Shown: piece by piece, positions 1 through 5,132 of the stretch
Layout of the letters: each line of letters starts with the position of its first letter
Position numbering within the stretch: position 1 is the first letter of the stretch
DNA from: Patescibacteria group bacterium
GTDB taxonomy: Bacteria > Patescibacteriota > Minisyncoccia > Phycocordibacterales > SBAW01
DNA: 5,132 nucleotides
Assembly (NCBI GenBank): GCA_030916835.1
Contig: JAUPWA010000029.1
Span: 1 to 5,132, forward strand
Reading direction: 5' to 3'
The notes under the pieces: model-generated
Databases searched by the model: none
What the model was told of the DNA's origin: nothing
The model's input: the letters and a program-made list of their open reading frames with translations, nothing else
Translations under genes and position numbers: made by a program

Positions 1-708
1 GCGCTTACGCCGCAAGCGTGGCAAGCACTGCTAAAAACACTCGAAGAGCCACCCGAGCATGTTATTTTTGTATTAGCTACGACTGAGCTTGATCGTGTGC
101 CTGAAACTATCCAGTCGCGTTGTCAAACGTTTGCCTTCAAAAAACCCTCTCACGAAGTGCTTAAGGCGCTCGTCATTGATGTGGCAAAACGCGAGGGTGC
201 TGTGCTGGCTCCGGCGGGCGCAGAGCTCATAGCGCTCATGGGTGAGGGGTCGTTTCGGGATACGCTTGGTATTTTGCAAAAGGTGCTCACCATCTCGCAC
301 GATAGTACGCTTAGTGAAGCGGAGGTTGCGGTGGTGGTAGGTGCACCTCGCGCACAGACCGTCAACAATTTTCTTGAGGCTGTTGCGCACAAAGATGTTG
401 CTGCGGCGCTCGGCTGTTTTCATGAGGCGCTCAAGGCCGGCGTTGAGCCGCGCGTGTTTATACTCCTTGTGCTTGCGAAGGTGCGCGCCGTGCTTTTGCT
501 GCGCTTTGCTCCCTCGCTTGCAGATATGCTCGCGCAACAATTTAGCGACACAGATCTTACTGTCCTGACGACCCTCGCAGGCAAGGAGGGTGCTGGGATA
601 AACTCGGCAGTGCTTGCTGAGTGTATTACTGCACTTTTAGAAACTACACGTGCGCCATTGCCACAGATACCACTTGAACTTGCTCTCTATAGAGTGCTCA
701 GCGAGTAA
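1..708 (+). CDS. dnaX: DNA polymerase III subunit gamma/tau (DnaX), 5'-truncated
   Basis: This is the ATP-driven clamp-loader subunit that opens the beta sliding clamp and loads it onto primed DNA at the replication fork. The gene is cut by the window edge; 235 residues plus a TAA stop are visible in frame 1. The fragment starts at the end of the AAA+ module. TLEEPP is at visible residues 13-18, sensor-1-like LATTE at 25-29, and the SRC arginine-finger motif at 39-41. The lid follows with GSFRDTLGILQKVL, matching the family GSxRDALSLLDQ region, then a helical collar ending in LELALYRVLSE. The protein stops right after the collar, so the long tau extension that binds DnaB and the polymerase alpha subunit is absent. 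Such short DnaX proteins are common outside the proteobacterial model. The 3' end overlaps the convergent amidase by 22 bases. Identity is secure; full length is unknown. Confidence 0.95.
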   Translation, partial: ALTPQAWQALLKTLEEPPEHVIFVLATTELDRVPETIQSRCQTFAFKKPSHEVLKALVIDVAKREGAVLAPAGAELIALMGEGSFRDTLGILQKVLTISHDSTLSEAEVAVVVGAPRAQTVNNFLEAVAHKDVAAALGCFHEALKAGVEPRVFILLVLAKVRAVLLLRFAPSLADMLAQQFSDTDLTVLTTLAGKEGAGINSAVLAECITALLETTRAPLPQIPLELALYRVLSE

Positions 709-1958
709 CCAAGCTTGTAGTATATTTTTTGTAAAAGGGCAAACGTCTGGCCTCCGCTTGGGCCTTCACCCACTATGCTATGTTGTTGCTGGAGCGCGCG
801 CAGTGCGGTTTTGGTGCATGGGCCAAAAATTCCTGTGTGTGGGCAGTCGTTAAAATTTTTGCCTTGGGGTGGGTAAACGCCGGCCATGATAAGTGCGGTC
901 TGCATCGCATAAATATCTTTTGAGTCACTGGTTGCATCGGTGACCGGCGTATCCCACCGATACACCTCACTCGGGTTGTAGCCGTGTGCAGGAGTAACGT
1001 CTGTATTTTGAGAGAAAAAGTCTTGTAGGCCAACATGGGTTTGGTAGGCAAGGTCGCGCAGCACAAGTGAGCGCAGTGTAGGGTCTTGAAACTGCGGCTC
1101 GTAGATGTAGCCATATTCAATAAGGATGCTAGCTGCGTCTGCGGTGTTGTGTGCCCCCGTTGCTATAAGCTCTGAGTCATCAATAATGCCGAGAGACTCA
1201 TCTTCGTGGTCGGTGATAGGGTTGTATTGTGCCAGCCGAGCAAACAAGCTATTTGCAAGTGCCTTAGTTGTTGGGTTGTTTGCGTACTCCTCTGAAGGAA
1301 TATAGAGCACAAAACCACTGTAGATGCCGGCGCTACTCTTGCGACGAGGATAGTCGTTGAGATGTAGGTGGAGCATGAGGTCTATGTTGTTCTCGTTGGC
1401 CCACTTTGTAATGCCGTAGAGACGAGTGGCGACCTCTGGGTCGGCGCTTGCGTGGTAGATCTTGGGTGCGCGGGTGCCTTCGACAGCTGTGAGCGCCTCG
1501 GCTATTGTTTTTGCTTGGTCGCGCCAAGTAACAATGTCTTGCCAGTGCTCGTTGAAGTATTGCGCAAACACCGGGGTCCAGGCATCTGGCGTGCGGGTAC
1601 TAAGAGTCTCGAGCTGTTGGTCTTGTTGTAGGTACGCCTGTAGATCTAGACCAATCTCTGCAACAAGGTCACGCTCGTACACACCCTTAAATGAGGTACC
1701 ACCATCTGCAGGCTCGTGCCCTGGCACGACCAAGACGCGCATCTTTTTTTGTGGCTCTGTGGGCAGGGGGATGTAGTCATGCCAAATTTTGCTCAGCGTC
1801 ACTGGTGTGCCACCGAACGCGTCAGTAAGTGCGGCGCCAGCGCCCGTAACGCTACGCGAAACAGTAGACCACACCTCAGTGCCTGAAAGAGTCACTGAAC
1901 TGATGCCTAGTAGCAAAAGAAAGAGCACCAAAAGGCTTGGCTTGATCGGCGAGTGCAT
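687..1958 (-). CDS. N-acetylmuramoyl-L-alanine amidase (Amidase_3) with C-terminal peptidoglycan-binding domain
   Basis: A predicted zinc-dependent cell-wall hydrolase that cleaves the bond between N-acetylmuramic acid and L-alanine of the stem peptide. Residues 8-25 form a hydrophobic signal or anchor segment after a short N-terminus with one Lys, so the enzyme should act outside the membrane. The catalytic domain spans about 73-315. PGH gives the first zinc ligand H81, YERD gives E95, LHLND gives H199 (SIHxN-like), and IEYGY gives the catalytic-type E281. A Thr/Asp/Ser-rich linker at about 316-345 leads to a PG_binding_1-like domain at 346-418 with a G-x-FG-x-x-T-K-x-A-L core. The only two cysteines, C372 and C381, lie there. 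The 423-residue length suits a two-domain amidase. The ATG is 6 bases after the VKOR stop, so the two are probably co-transcribed. No other start codon lies within the next nine codons. Ligand assignments come from family knowledge, not alignment. Confidence 0.88.
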   Translation of the reverse strand: MHSPIKPSLLVLFLLLLGISSVTLSGTEVWSTVSRSVTGAGAALTDAFGGTPVTLSKIWHDYIPLPTEPQKKMRVLVVPGHEPADGGTSFKGVYERDLVAEIGLDLQAYLQQDQQLETLSTRTPDAWTPVFAQYFNEHWQDIVTWRDQAKTIAEALTAVEGTRAPKIYHASADPEVATRLYGITKWANENNIDLMLHLHLNDYPRRKSSAGIYSGFVLYIPSEEYANNPTTKALANSLFARLAQYNPITDHEDESLGIIDDSELIATGAHNTADAASILIEYGYIYEPQFQDPTLRSLVLRDLAYQTHVGLQDFFSQNTDVTPAHGYNPSEVYRWDTPVTDATSDSKDIYAMQTALIMAGVYPPQGKNFNDCPHTGIFGPCTKTALRALQQQHSIVGEGPSGGQTFALLQKIYYKLGYSLSTL

Positions 1959-1959
1959 G

Positions 1960-1965
1960 CTCCTT
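1960..1965 (-). promoter_or_regulatory. Shine-Dalgarno AAGGAG only 1 base from the amidase ATG
   Basis: On the minus strand the VKOR stop TAA runs into AGGAGC and then the amidase ATG, so an AAGGAG sequence spans the junction. A spacing of one base is far below the usual 5-9, so it is a poor site for fresh initiation. It could help a terminating ribosome restart, which would couple amidase translation to VKOR. The motif is seen directly; the coupling is inferred. Confidence 0.5.
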
Positions 1966-2366
1966 TATTGTACCGCTTTGCGCTGTAGGAGTGCTAGTGT
2001 GAACACTGTCAGCATAATAACTTGGCAGAGGATGCAGACGGGGCATATGACATGGAGGAGGAAGATCTCTTGATAGGCAATCCATGCACAAAAGGCCACA
2101 CCGCCAGTAGCCACCGCCAGCATGAGGCCTTTTTGGCGGAAGTACGCAGCAAGAAAAATAACTATATACCCAAAGAGCCCATACAGTGGGGTGGGGATGC
2201 CGAGCGTTGTGGAGACGGGGCCCGAGATAATAGCATCACAGTTAATGGTTGCATTAATACTGCACACCGAGGGGAGTTGAGTAATTTGCTCCCAAAGCAG
2301 GTACACCGCTAAGGCAATCCCCGCGCAGGAAAGCACCTCTACATATTTGTATATGTCCCGTTTCAT
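1965..2366 (-). CDS. Vitamin K epoxide reductase (VKOR) family protein, disulfide-bond generating
   Basis: Bacterial VKOR homologues are inner-membrane enzymes that take electrons from a thioredoxin-like oxidase (DsbA type) and pass them to quinone, so they drive disulfide formation in exported proteins, replacing DsbB. From the chosen start the protein has 133 residues and about four membrane segments (roughly 11-28, 60-76, 80-99, 101-126). The loop cysteines C35 and C43 are eight apart, as in the family. The conserved Ser/Thr is S52 in GPVST, and the quinone-proximal CPVC pair is C108/C111, with an extra C114. No thioredoxin-like domain is fused and no DsbA gene is in the window. An ATG 15 codons upstream (2411) would add a hydrophilic, non-conserved leader. 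I prefer the ATG at 2366 because MKRDIYKY precedes the first helix directly and a -10-like TATACT sits 6 bases ahead. The amidase gene follows after 6 bases. Confidence 0.88.
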   Translation of the reverse strand: MKRDIYKYVEVLSCAGIALAVYLLWEQITQLPSVCSINATINCDAIISGPVSTTLGIPTPLYGLFGYIVIFLAAYFRQKGLMLAVATGGVAFCAWIAYQEIFLLHVICPVCILCQVIMLTVFTLALLQRKAVQ

Positions 2367-2372
2367 GTCTGT

Positions 2373-2378
2373 AGTATA
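2373..2378 (-). promoter_or_regulatory. Candidate -10 element (TATACT) for the VKOR-amidase operon
   Basis: Reading the minus strand, TATACT is followed by six bases (ACAGAC) and then the VKOR ATG. A transcript starting about 7 bases after this hexamer would begin at or next to the start codon, giving a leaderless mRNA. I see no good -35; the hexamer 17 bases upstream is CTCTTT. A GGGAG lies 12 bases before the ATG, too far for a normal Shine-Dalgarno. The site is only plausible. Confidence 0.4.
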
Positions 2379-2416
2379 CTCCCGCTGTACACCGCAAAGA
2401 GTGTTATGCACCGCGG

Positions 2417-2422
2417 TATACT
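2417..2422 (+). promoter_or_regulatory. Candidate -10 element (TATACT) for the CPBP protease gene
   Basis: TATACT is followed by AGGGTGGT and then the ATG at 2431, so a transcript would start at or just before the start codon. The G-rich AGGGTGGT touches the ATG and is too close to be a normal ribosome binding site. The -35 region at 17-base spacing (GCAAAG) is not consensus. It mirrors the candidate promoter of the divergent operon. Confidence 0.4.
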
Positions 2423-2430
2423 AGGGTGGT

Positions 2431-3066
2431 ATGCGGCTAAGGCTTCAACCACCAAAACATATTCGGCGCAACACCATGCTCATCATATTGGAGATCTTTT
2501 TCCTATGTGTGAGCCCTATCGCTATCCTCTACTTTGGTGCTATTGATATCCATGATCGATTGTGGATTTTGGCTGCATACACATCGTTTGTGGGACTCAT
2601 CGTACTGCGCAGCCACTTCTCAATGAAGACGCTTGGCATGCGCGTCGACAATATAAAAAAGGACTTGCTCCCGTATGTGCTCTTTACACTGCTGGGGGTG
2701 GCAGGGCTGTTGCTGTATGCGCGCTTTCTTGAACAGCAGCACATGGTGTGGCCGCAGACGGCGCAGTTGTTTTTGCTATTTCTCCCAGTGAGTTTTGCAC
2801 AAGAGTTCCTCTTTCGCTCGTACCTCATGCACCGGTTGCGCCAACTGTTTAAATCTATCGTCATGGTTGTGTTGGTGAACGCTGCCTTGTTTACCTTTTT
2901 GCATGCGATGTATGCAGACGCGCTCATTAACCTCCCACTCGCGTTTGTGGCGGGGGTTGCCTTTGCGCTCATGTACTACAAGTATCCAAACCTTTGGCTC
3001 ATAGCGCTCTCCCACGGGGTGCTTAATTTTGTTGCGGTGTACTACAGCTTTTTTGCGATGAAATAG
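2431..3066 (+). CDS. CPBP family (CAAX/Rce1-like) intramembrane protease
   Basis: An integral membrane protein of the CPBP/Abi family, related to eukaryotic Rce1. In bacteria these are linked to processing or immunity for small peptides, and often have no known substrate. The 211 residues hold about seven hydrophobic segments (roughly 16-38, 43-60, 80-98, 111-128, 142-160, 166-183, 187-208). The three family motifs occur in order: Q124-E125-FLF-R129 (usual EExxxR), F154-TFL-H158 (FxxxH) and H195-GVL-N199 (HxxxN). The first motif has Gln where the general pattern has Glu, the residue that acts as base in archaeal Rce1. Similar QEF-type motifs occur in some family members as far as I recall, so this need not mean inactivity. 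I chose the ATG at 2431 for its Arg/Lys-rich N-terminus and the -10-like box. The ATG at 2476 is an alternative that removes 15 residues without touching a helix. Substrate unknown. Confidence 0.85.
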   Translation: MRLRLQPPKHIRRNTMLIILEIFFLCVSPIAILYFGAIDIHDRLWILAAYTSFVGLIVLRSHFSMKTLGMRVDNIKKDLLPYVLFTLLGVAGLLLYARFLEQQHMVWPQTAQLFLLFLPVSFAQEFLFRSYLMHRLRQLFKSIVMVVLVNAALFTFLHAMYADALINLPLAFVAGVAFALMYYKYPNLWLIALSHGVLNFVAVYYSFFAMK

Positions 3067-3082
3067 GGCACAAGCGCGCTAG

Positions 3083-3111
3083 TTGTGTTTTGGTCAATAA
3101 AACAATATAGT
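3083..3111 (+). promoter_or_regulatory. Sigma-70-like promoter upstream of the ABC-F gene
   Basis: TTGTGT (3083-3088) and TATAGT (3106-3111) are separated by exactly 17 bases. They lie in the 85-base gap between the CPBP stop and the chosen ABC-F start. Transcription would begin near 3118, leaving a leader of about 34 bases to the ATG at 3152 or about 16 to the GTG at 3134. The -35 matches consensus only in its first three bases. Confidence 0.45.
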
Positions 3112-3151
3112 TAGCAACACTAGTCAAGCAACTGTGGCTACCGACTATCCT

Positions 3152-4603
3152 ATGGCTAAAGCAGAAACAATACTTCGGTTTGAAAAGGTCTCGTTTTCGT
3201 ATAATCTCAAGCGCCCTATTCTTAAAGAGGGCGACATTGTCGTGCGCCGTGGGGCCAAGCTCACTATCATGGGCCAAAATGGCGCGGGCAAAAGCACGCT
3301 CTTTTCACTCATCACTGGTGAGCGTGAACCAGACTCTGGTGTCATCAACAAAGCGCATGGACTCACGGTCGCCATCGCGCGCCAGGTAATACCACGCGAT
3401 GAGATGGAGCTTTCAGTGCGCGACTTCTTTCAAAAAGCGTTCTCAAAAAAGGTCTATGACATCGACCCGCGCATAGACAAGGTGCTCGAGGTAGTAAACC
3501 TCCACGCTGACCACGACAAAAAAATTGGCACTTTCTCGGGTGGGCAGCAGGCGCGCCTGTTGTTGGCGTTTGCACTCATCCAAGACCCAGACCTGCTGCT
3601 TCTTGATGAGCCGACCAACAACCTCGACAAAGCAGGCATCGCACACCTCACCAAGTTTTTGGTTGAGTATAAAAAGACCTGCATCGTCATCTCCCACGAT
3701 GCCGACTTTCTCAATGCGTTCACCCACGGAGTGCTCTACCTCGACGCGCGCACGCAAGTCATCGAGCAGTATGTTGGCGACTACTTTAACGTGATGAAGG
3801 ACATAGAAGCGCGTATTGAAAAAGAAAATCGTAAAAACGCACTCCTTGCCAAAGAGATTCAGGCAAACAAAGACAAAGCAAACTTTTTTGCCAACAAGGG
3901 AGGCCAAATGCGCATGGTTGCCAAGCGCATGCGCGAAAAGGCTGAAGAGCTTGAGGAGGAAAAGGTTGAGGTCCGCAAAGAAGATAAGACCATCCGCGCT
4001 TTTACTATCCCCGCCCAAGAGGGGCTCGTGGGAGAGGTGCTCGGGCTCACCAGCTACACAACCATTAAAAACCACAAGGCGGTTGAGCGCACAACCAAAA
4101 TTTCTTTGCGTAAAAATATGCACCTGCTCTTGCAAGGACCCAACGGGATAGGGAAGTCGACGCTTTTGCAAAAACTTGCAACTGGCGAGGCAAAGGGTGC
4201 CACTATTGCAAAGGATGTGGTGGTTGGCTACTATCGTCAAGATTTTTCAAACCTCGACTTTGAAAAAACGGTGTATGAGGAGCTTGCTTCGGCGATGGAT
4301 AGGCCGCAAGAGCAAACACTGCGCACGGTTGCAGCAAGTTTCCTCATCATGGGAGATCTCTTTACTACAAAAATCGGCCATCTCTCCGAGGGGCAAAAAG
4401 GGTTGGTCGCCTTTGCACGGCTCGTGCTCTTGAAGCCCGGGCTCCTCATCCTCGATGAGCCAACAAATCATATTAACTTTCGCCACTTGCCCGTCATCGC
4501 TGAGGCGCTCAACACCTACCAAGGCGCCATGATTCTTGTCAGCCACGTGCCAGACTTTGTTGCCAAAATCCGCATCGACGAAGTCTTAGATTTGGAGAAG
4601 TAG
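3152..4603 (+). CDS. ABC-F family ATP-binding protein (ribosome-associated type)
   Basis: ABC-F proteins are soluble twin-ATPase proteins without membrane domains; characterised members bind the ribosomal E site and relieve stalling or protect against antibiotics. Residues here are counted from the upstream GTG at 3134. Site 1 has Walker A GQNGAGKST (47-55), signature SGGQQ (135-139), LLLLDEPTNNLD (154-165) and switch H188. A charged coiled-coil linker spans about 214-292, rich in Lys and Arg around 240-281. Site 2 has GPNGIGKST (335-343), signature LSEGQ (417-421), LLILDEPTNHIN (437-448) and H471. Both Walker B glutamates (E159, E442) remain. At 483-489 residues it is shorter than EttA or Uup (about 555-635) and shows neither an obvious arm insertion nor a Uup-like C-terminal tail. 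Site 2 deviates: Glu in place of the first signature Gly, and Asn at the D-loop Asp. I prefer the ATG at 3152 because MAKAETILRF directly precedes the first strand. Neither start has a Shine-Dalgarno. Housekeeping or resistance role cannot be decided. Confidence 0.93.
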   Translation: MAKAETILRFEKVSFSYNLKRPILKEGDIVVRRGAKLTIMGQNGAGKSTLFSLITGEREPDSGVINKAHGLTVAIARQVIPRDEMELSVRDFFQKAFSKKVYDIDPRIDKVLEVVNLHADHDKKIGTFSGGQQARLLLAFALIQDPDLLLLDEPTNNLDKAGIAHLTKFLVEYKKTCIVISHDADFLNAFTHGVLYLDARTQVIEQYVGDYFNVMKDIEARIEKENRKNALLAKEIQANKDKANFFANKGGQMRMVAKRMREKAEELEEEKVEVRKEDKTIRAFTIPAQEGLVGEVLGLTSYTTIKNHKAVERTTKISLRKNMHLLLQGPNGIGKSTLLQKLATGEAKGATIAKDVVVGYYRQDFSNLDFEKTVYEELASAMDRPQEQTLRTVAASFLIMGDLFTTKIGHLSEGQKGLVAFARLVLLKPGLLILDEPTNHINFRHLPVIAEALNTYQGAMILVSHVPDFVAKIRIDEVLDLEK

Positions 4604-4620
4604 AAGCGCATACGATCGAT

Positions 4621-4649
4621 TTGACATAGCGCTTAACTATGTTTATATT
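4621..4649 (+). promoter_or_regulatory. Near-consensus sigma-70 promoter of the secreted-protein gene
   Basis: A perfect TTGACA (4621-4626), a 17-base spacer and TATATT (4644-4649, five of six matches to TATAAT) give the strongest promoter in the window. Transcription would start near 4656, leaving an untranslated leader of about 42 bases before the ATG at 4698. It makes the last gene its own transcription unit, 17 bases after the ABC-F stop. Confidence 0.82.
4624..4642 (+). promoter_or_regulatory. Inverted repeat ACATAG-N7-CTATGT in the promoter spacer (possible operator)
   Basis: Six-base arms ACATAG (4624-4629) and CTATGT (4637-4642) are perfect inverted copies around a 7-base centre. The dyad fills the spacer between -35 and -10 and overlaps the last three bases of the -35. 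A dimeric repressor or MerR-type regulator bound here would control the promoter. No regulator gene lies in the window. The symmetry is directly visible; the operator role is inferred. Confidence 0.5.
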
Positions 4650-4684
4650 TTGAGCGCGCGTTATGCGCAATAGTTCCTGAATAT

Positions 4685-4691
4685 AGAGGGG
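4685..4691 (+). promoter_or_regulatory. Shine-Dalgarno (AGAGGGG) of the secreted-protein gene
   Basis: A purine-rich GAGGGG core ends 6 bases (TAGACC) before the ATG at 4698, an ideal spacing. It is the only well-placed ribosome binding site among the five gene starts in this window, and it fixes the start of the last gene. Confidence 0.75.
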
Positions 4692-4697
4692 TAGACC

Positions 4698-5036
4698 ATG
4701 CTGAAGAAATTGCTAGTCGCTGCCTTGCTCTGTGCTAGTGTGGTACTGACTCCGATGTCAGACGCGCTTTCACTGGATCGGAAAGTCTGGATCTACAATC
4801 AATCCAGTTACGATGTGTACGAGATGTATGTCAGTAACGTTGGCAAGGACAAGTGGGGTCCAGATCAGTTTGGACCTTCAGGGATTCTGCACCGGAACTA
4901 CAGGACCCTTTGGAATATTGACGACGGCTCTGGCTACTGTCGCTTTGACTTCAAATTCGTGCTCTCTGACGGCAGTGCCCGTTACAAACGTGACTACAAC
5001 GTCTGCGAATTTGGGCGTCTGAACGTCGTTGATTAA
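4698..5036 (+). CDS. Small secreted two-cysteine protein of unknown function
   Basis: The 112-residue product has a clear signal peptide: MLKK, then a hydrophobic core at 5-18 and a likely cleavage after S-D-A (residue 23). There is no lipobox. The mature protein of about 89 residues starts with a beta-rich stretch (VWIYNQSS), followed by YEMYVSNVGKDKWGPD (41-56). It then has an acidic IDDGSGYCRFDF segment (74-85), LSDGS (89-93), and a final NVCE. C81 and C103 are the only cysteines after cleavage and probably form a disulfide. From memory this layout (LYVSxxxxxxWGPD, then CxxD, DGS and a C-terminal NxCE) matches a family of short exported proteins frequent in Alphaproteobacteria; I know no established function. 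The gene has its own promoter, Shine-Dalgarno and terminator. Arginine codons (CGT, CGG, AGG) differ from the CGC-dominated ABC-F upstream, hinting at transfer or a chimeric contig. Confidence 0.8.
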   Translation: MLKKLLVAALLCASVVLTPMSDALSLDRKVWIYNQSSYDVYEMYVSNVGKDKWGPDQFGPSGILHRNYRTLWNIDDGSGYCRFDFKFVLSDGSARYKRDYNVCEFGRLNVVD

Positions 5037-5047
5037 GACTGACTCTT

Positions 5048-5085
5048 GGAGGCTGTCCATGCAAATGGGCAGCCTCTCTTTCATT
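5048..5085 (+). terminator. Rho-independent terminator of the secreted-protein gene
   Basis: The arm GAGGCTGTCC (5049-5058) pairs with GGGCAGCCTC (5067-5076), with one G-T wobble, around an 8-base loop, followed by the T-rich run TCTTTCATT. It begins 12 bases after the stop codon. It is the only convincing intrinsic terminator in the window. The 47 bases after it, up to the window end, hold nothing I can identify. Confidence 0.85.
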
Positions 5086-5132
5086 AAAGGGGCTCTGGAT
5101 AAAGTTGTTCGATAGTTTTCATATCAGTATTA

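Noticed and set aside
138..146. AAAAAA run in dnaX as a programmed frameshift site producing gamma and tau forms
   Set aside because: It lies just after the SRC motif, before the collar. Dual-product slippage sites occur after the collar, and this DnaX has no tau extension.
73..540. Minus-strand open frame of 155 codons opposite dnaX
   Set aside because: The plus strand encodes clear DnaX motifs throughout; the antisense product is Arg/His-rich with no recognisable fold.
1965..2411. Longer VKOR form starting at 2411
   Set aside because: It adds 15 hydrophilic residues outside the family domain, and the start codon would lie upstream of the TATACT box that best explains transcription.
3067..3133. 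Imperfect inverted repeat (TTGTGTTTT ... AAAACAA) after the CPBP stop as a terminator
   Set aside because: The stem is AT-only with a bulge, has no T-run after it, and overlaps the promoter-like hexamers at 3083-3111.
3443..4240. Long antisense open frame (265 codons, minus strand) within the ABC-F gene
   Set aside because: It mirrors a gene with all ABC-F motifs on the plus strand, its product shows no recognisable domain, and it is explained by the biased codon use of the sense gene.
5066..5116. Short 16-codon ORF starting in the terminator loop
   Set aside because: It overlaps the terminator stem, has no ribosome binding site and shows no recognisable sequence.
1..5132. CRISPR arrays, tRNA/rRNA genes, insertion sequences, toxin-antitoxin or phage-defence cassettes
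   Set aside because: By eye there are no regularly spaced repeats, cloverleaf-like segments, transposase motifs or paired small ORFs. CPBP proteins are sometimes labelled abortive-infection proteins, but nothing else here supports a defence role.

Overview
The window is compact bacterial DNA of intermediate G+C. It carries a 5'-truncated dnaX, a back-to-back pair of envelope genes on the minus strand, and three plus-strand genes. Gaps are very short, one pair of genes converges with overlapping 3' ends, and the DnaX is short with no tau-type tail. A small-genome lineage such as Patescibacteria/CPR (Parcubacteria-like) would fit, but no marker gene here proves it.

Layout. (1) 1-708 (+): C-terminal 235 residues of the DNA polymerase III gamma/tau clamp-loader subunit. 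(2) 687-1958 (-): exported, membrane-anchored N-acetylmuramoyl-L-alanine amidase with a C-terminal peptidoglycan-binding domain. (3) 1965-2366 (-): VKOR-family disulfide-generating membrane protein, upstream of the amidase and separated from it by 6 bases. (4) 2367-2430: a 64-base divergent promoter region with two GTATAC-centred -10 candidates, each 6-8 bases from a start codon. (5) 2431-3066 (+): CPBP (CAAX/Rce1-type) intramembrane protease with a Q-E first motif. (6) 3152-4603 (+): ABC-F ATPase with a reduced interdomain linker and a degenerate second site. (7) 4604-5132: a stand-alone transcription unit with consensus promoter, dyad between -35 and -10, Shine-Dalgarno, small secreted two-cysteine protein and intrinsic terminator.

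How the genes fit together. VKOR and amidase look like one operon. The amidase has exactly two cysteines, nine residues apart in its extracytoplasmic binding domain, so a disulfide supplied by the VKOR pathway is a testable hypothesis. CPBP protease and ABC-F follow each other on the plus strand; a promoter-like element lies in front of the ABC-F. The final gene differs in start-site signals, codon choice and remembered taxonomic affinity (alphaproteobacteria-like secreted proteins). It may be horizontally acquired, or the contig may be chimeric there. I saw no RNA gene, CRISPR array, insertion sequence or defence island, and no clearly new multi-gene system. The strongest leads are the VKOR-amidase pairing, the possible leaderless starts and the foreign-looking 3' unit.
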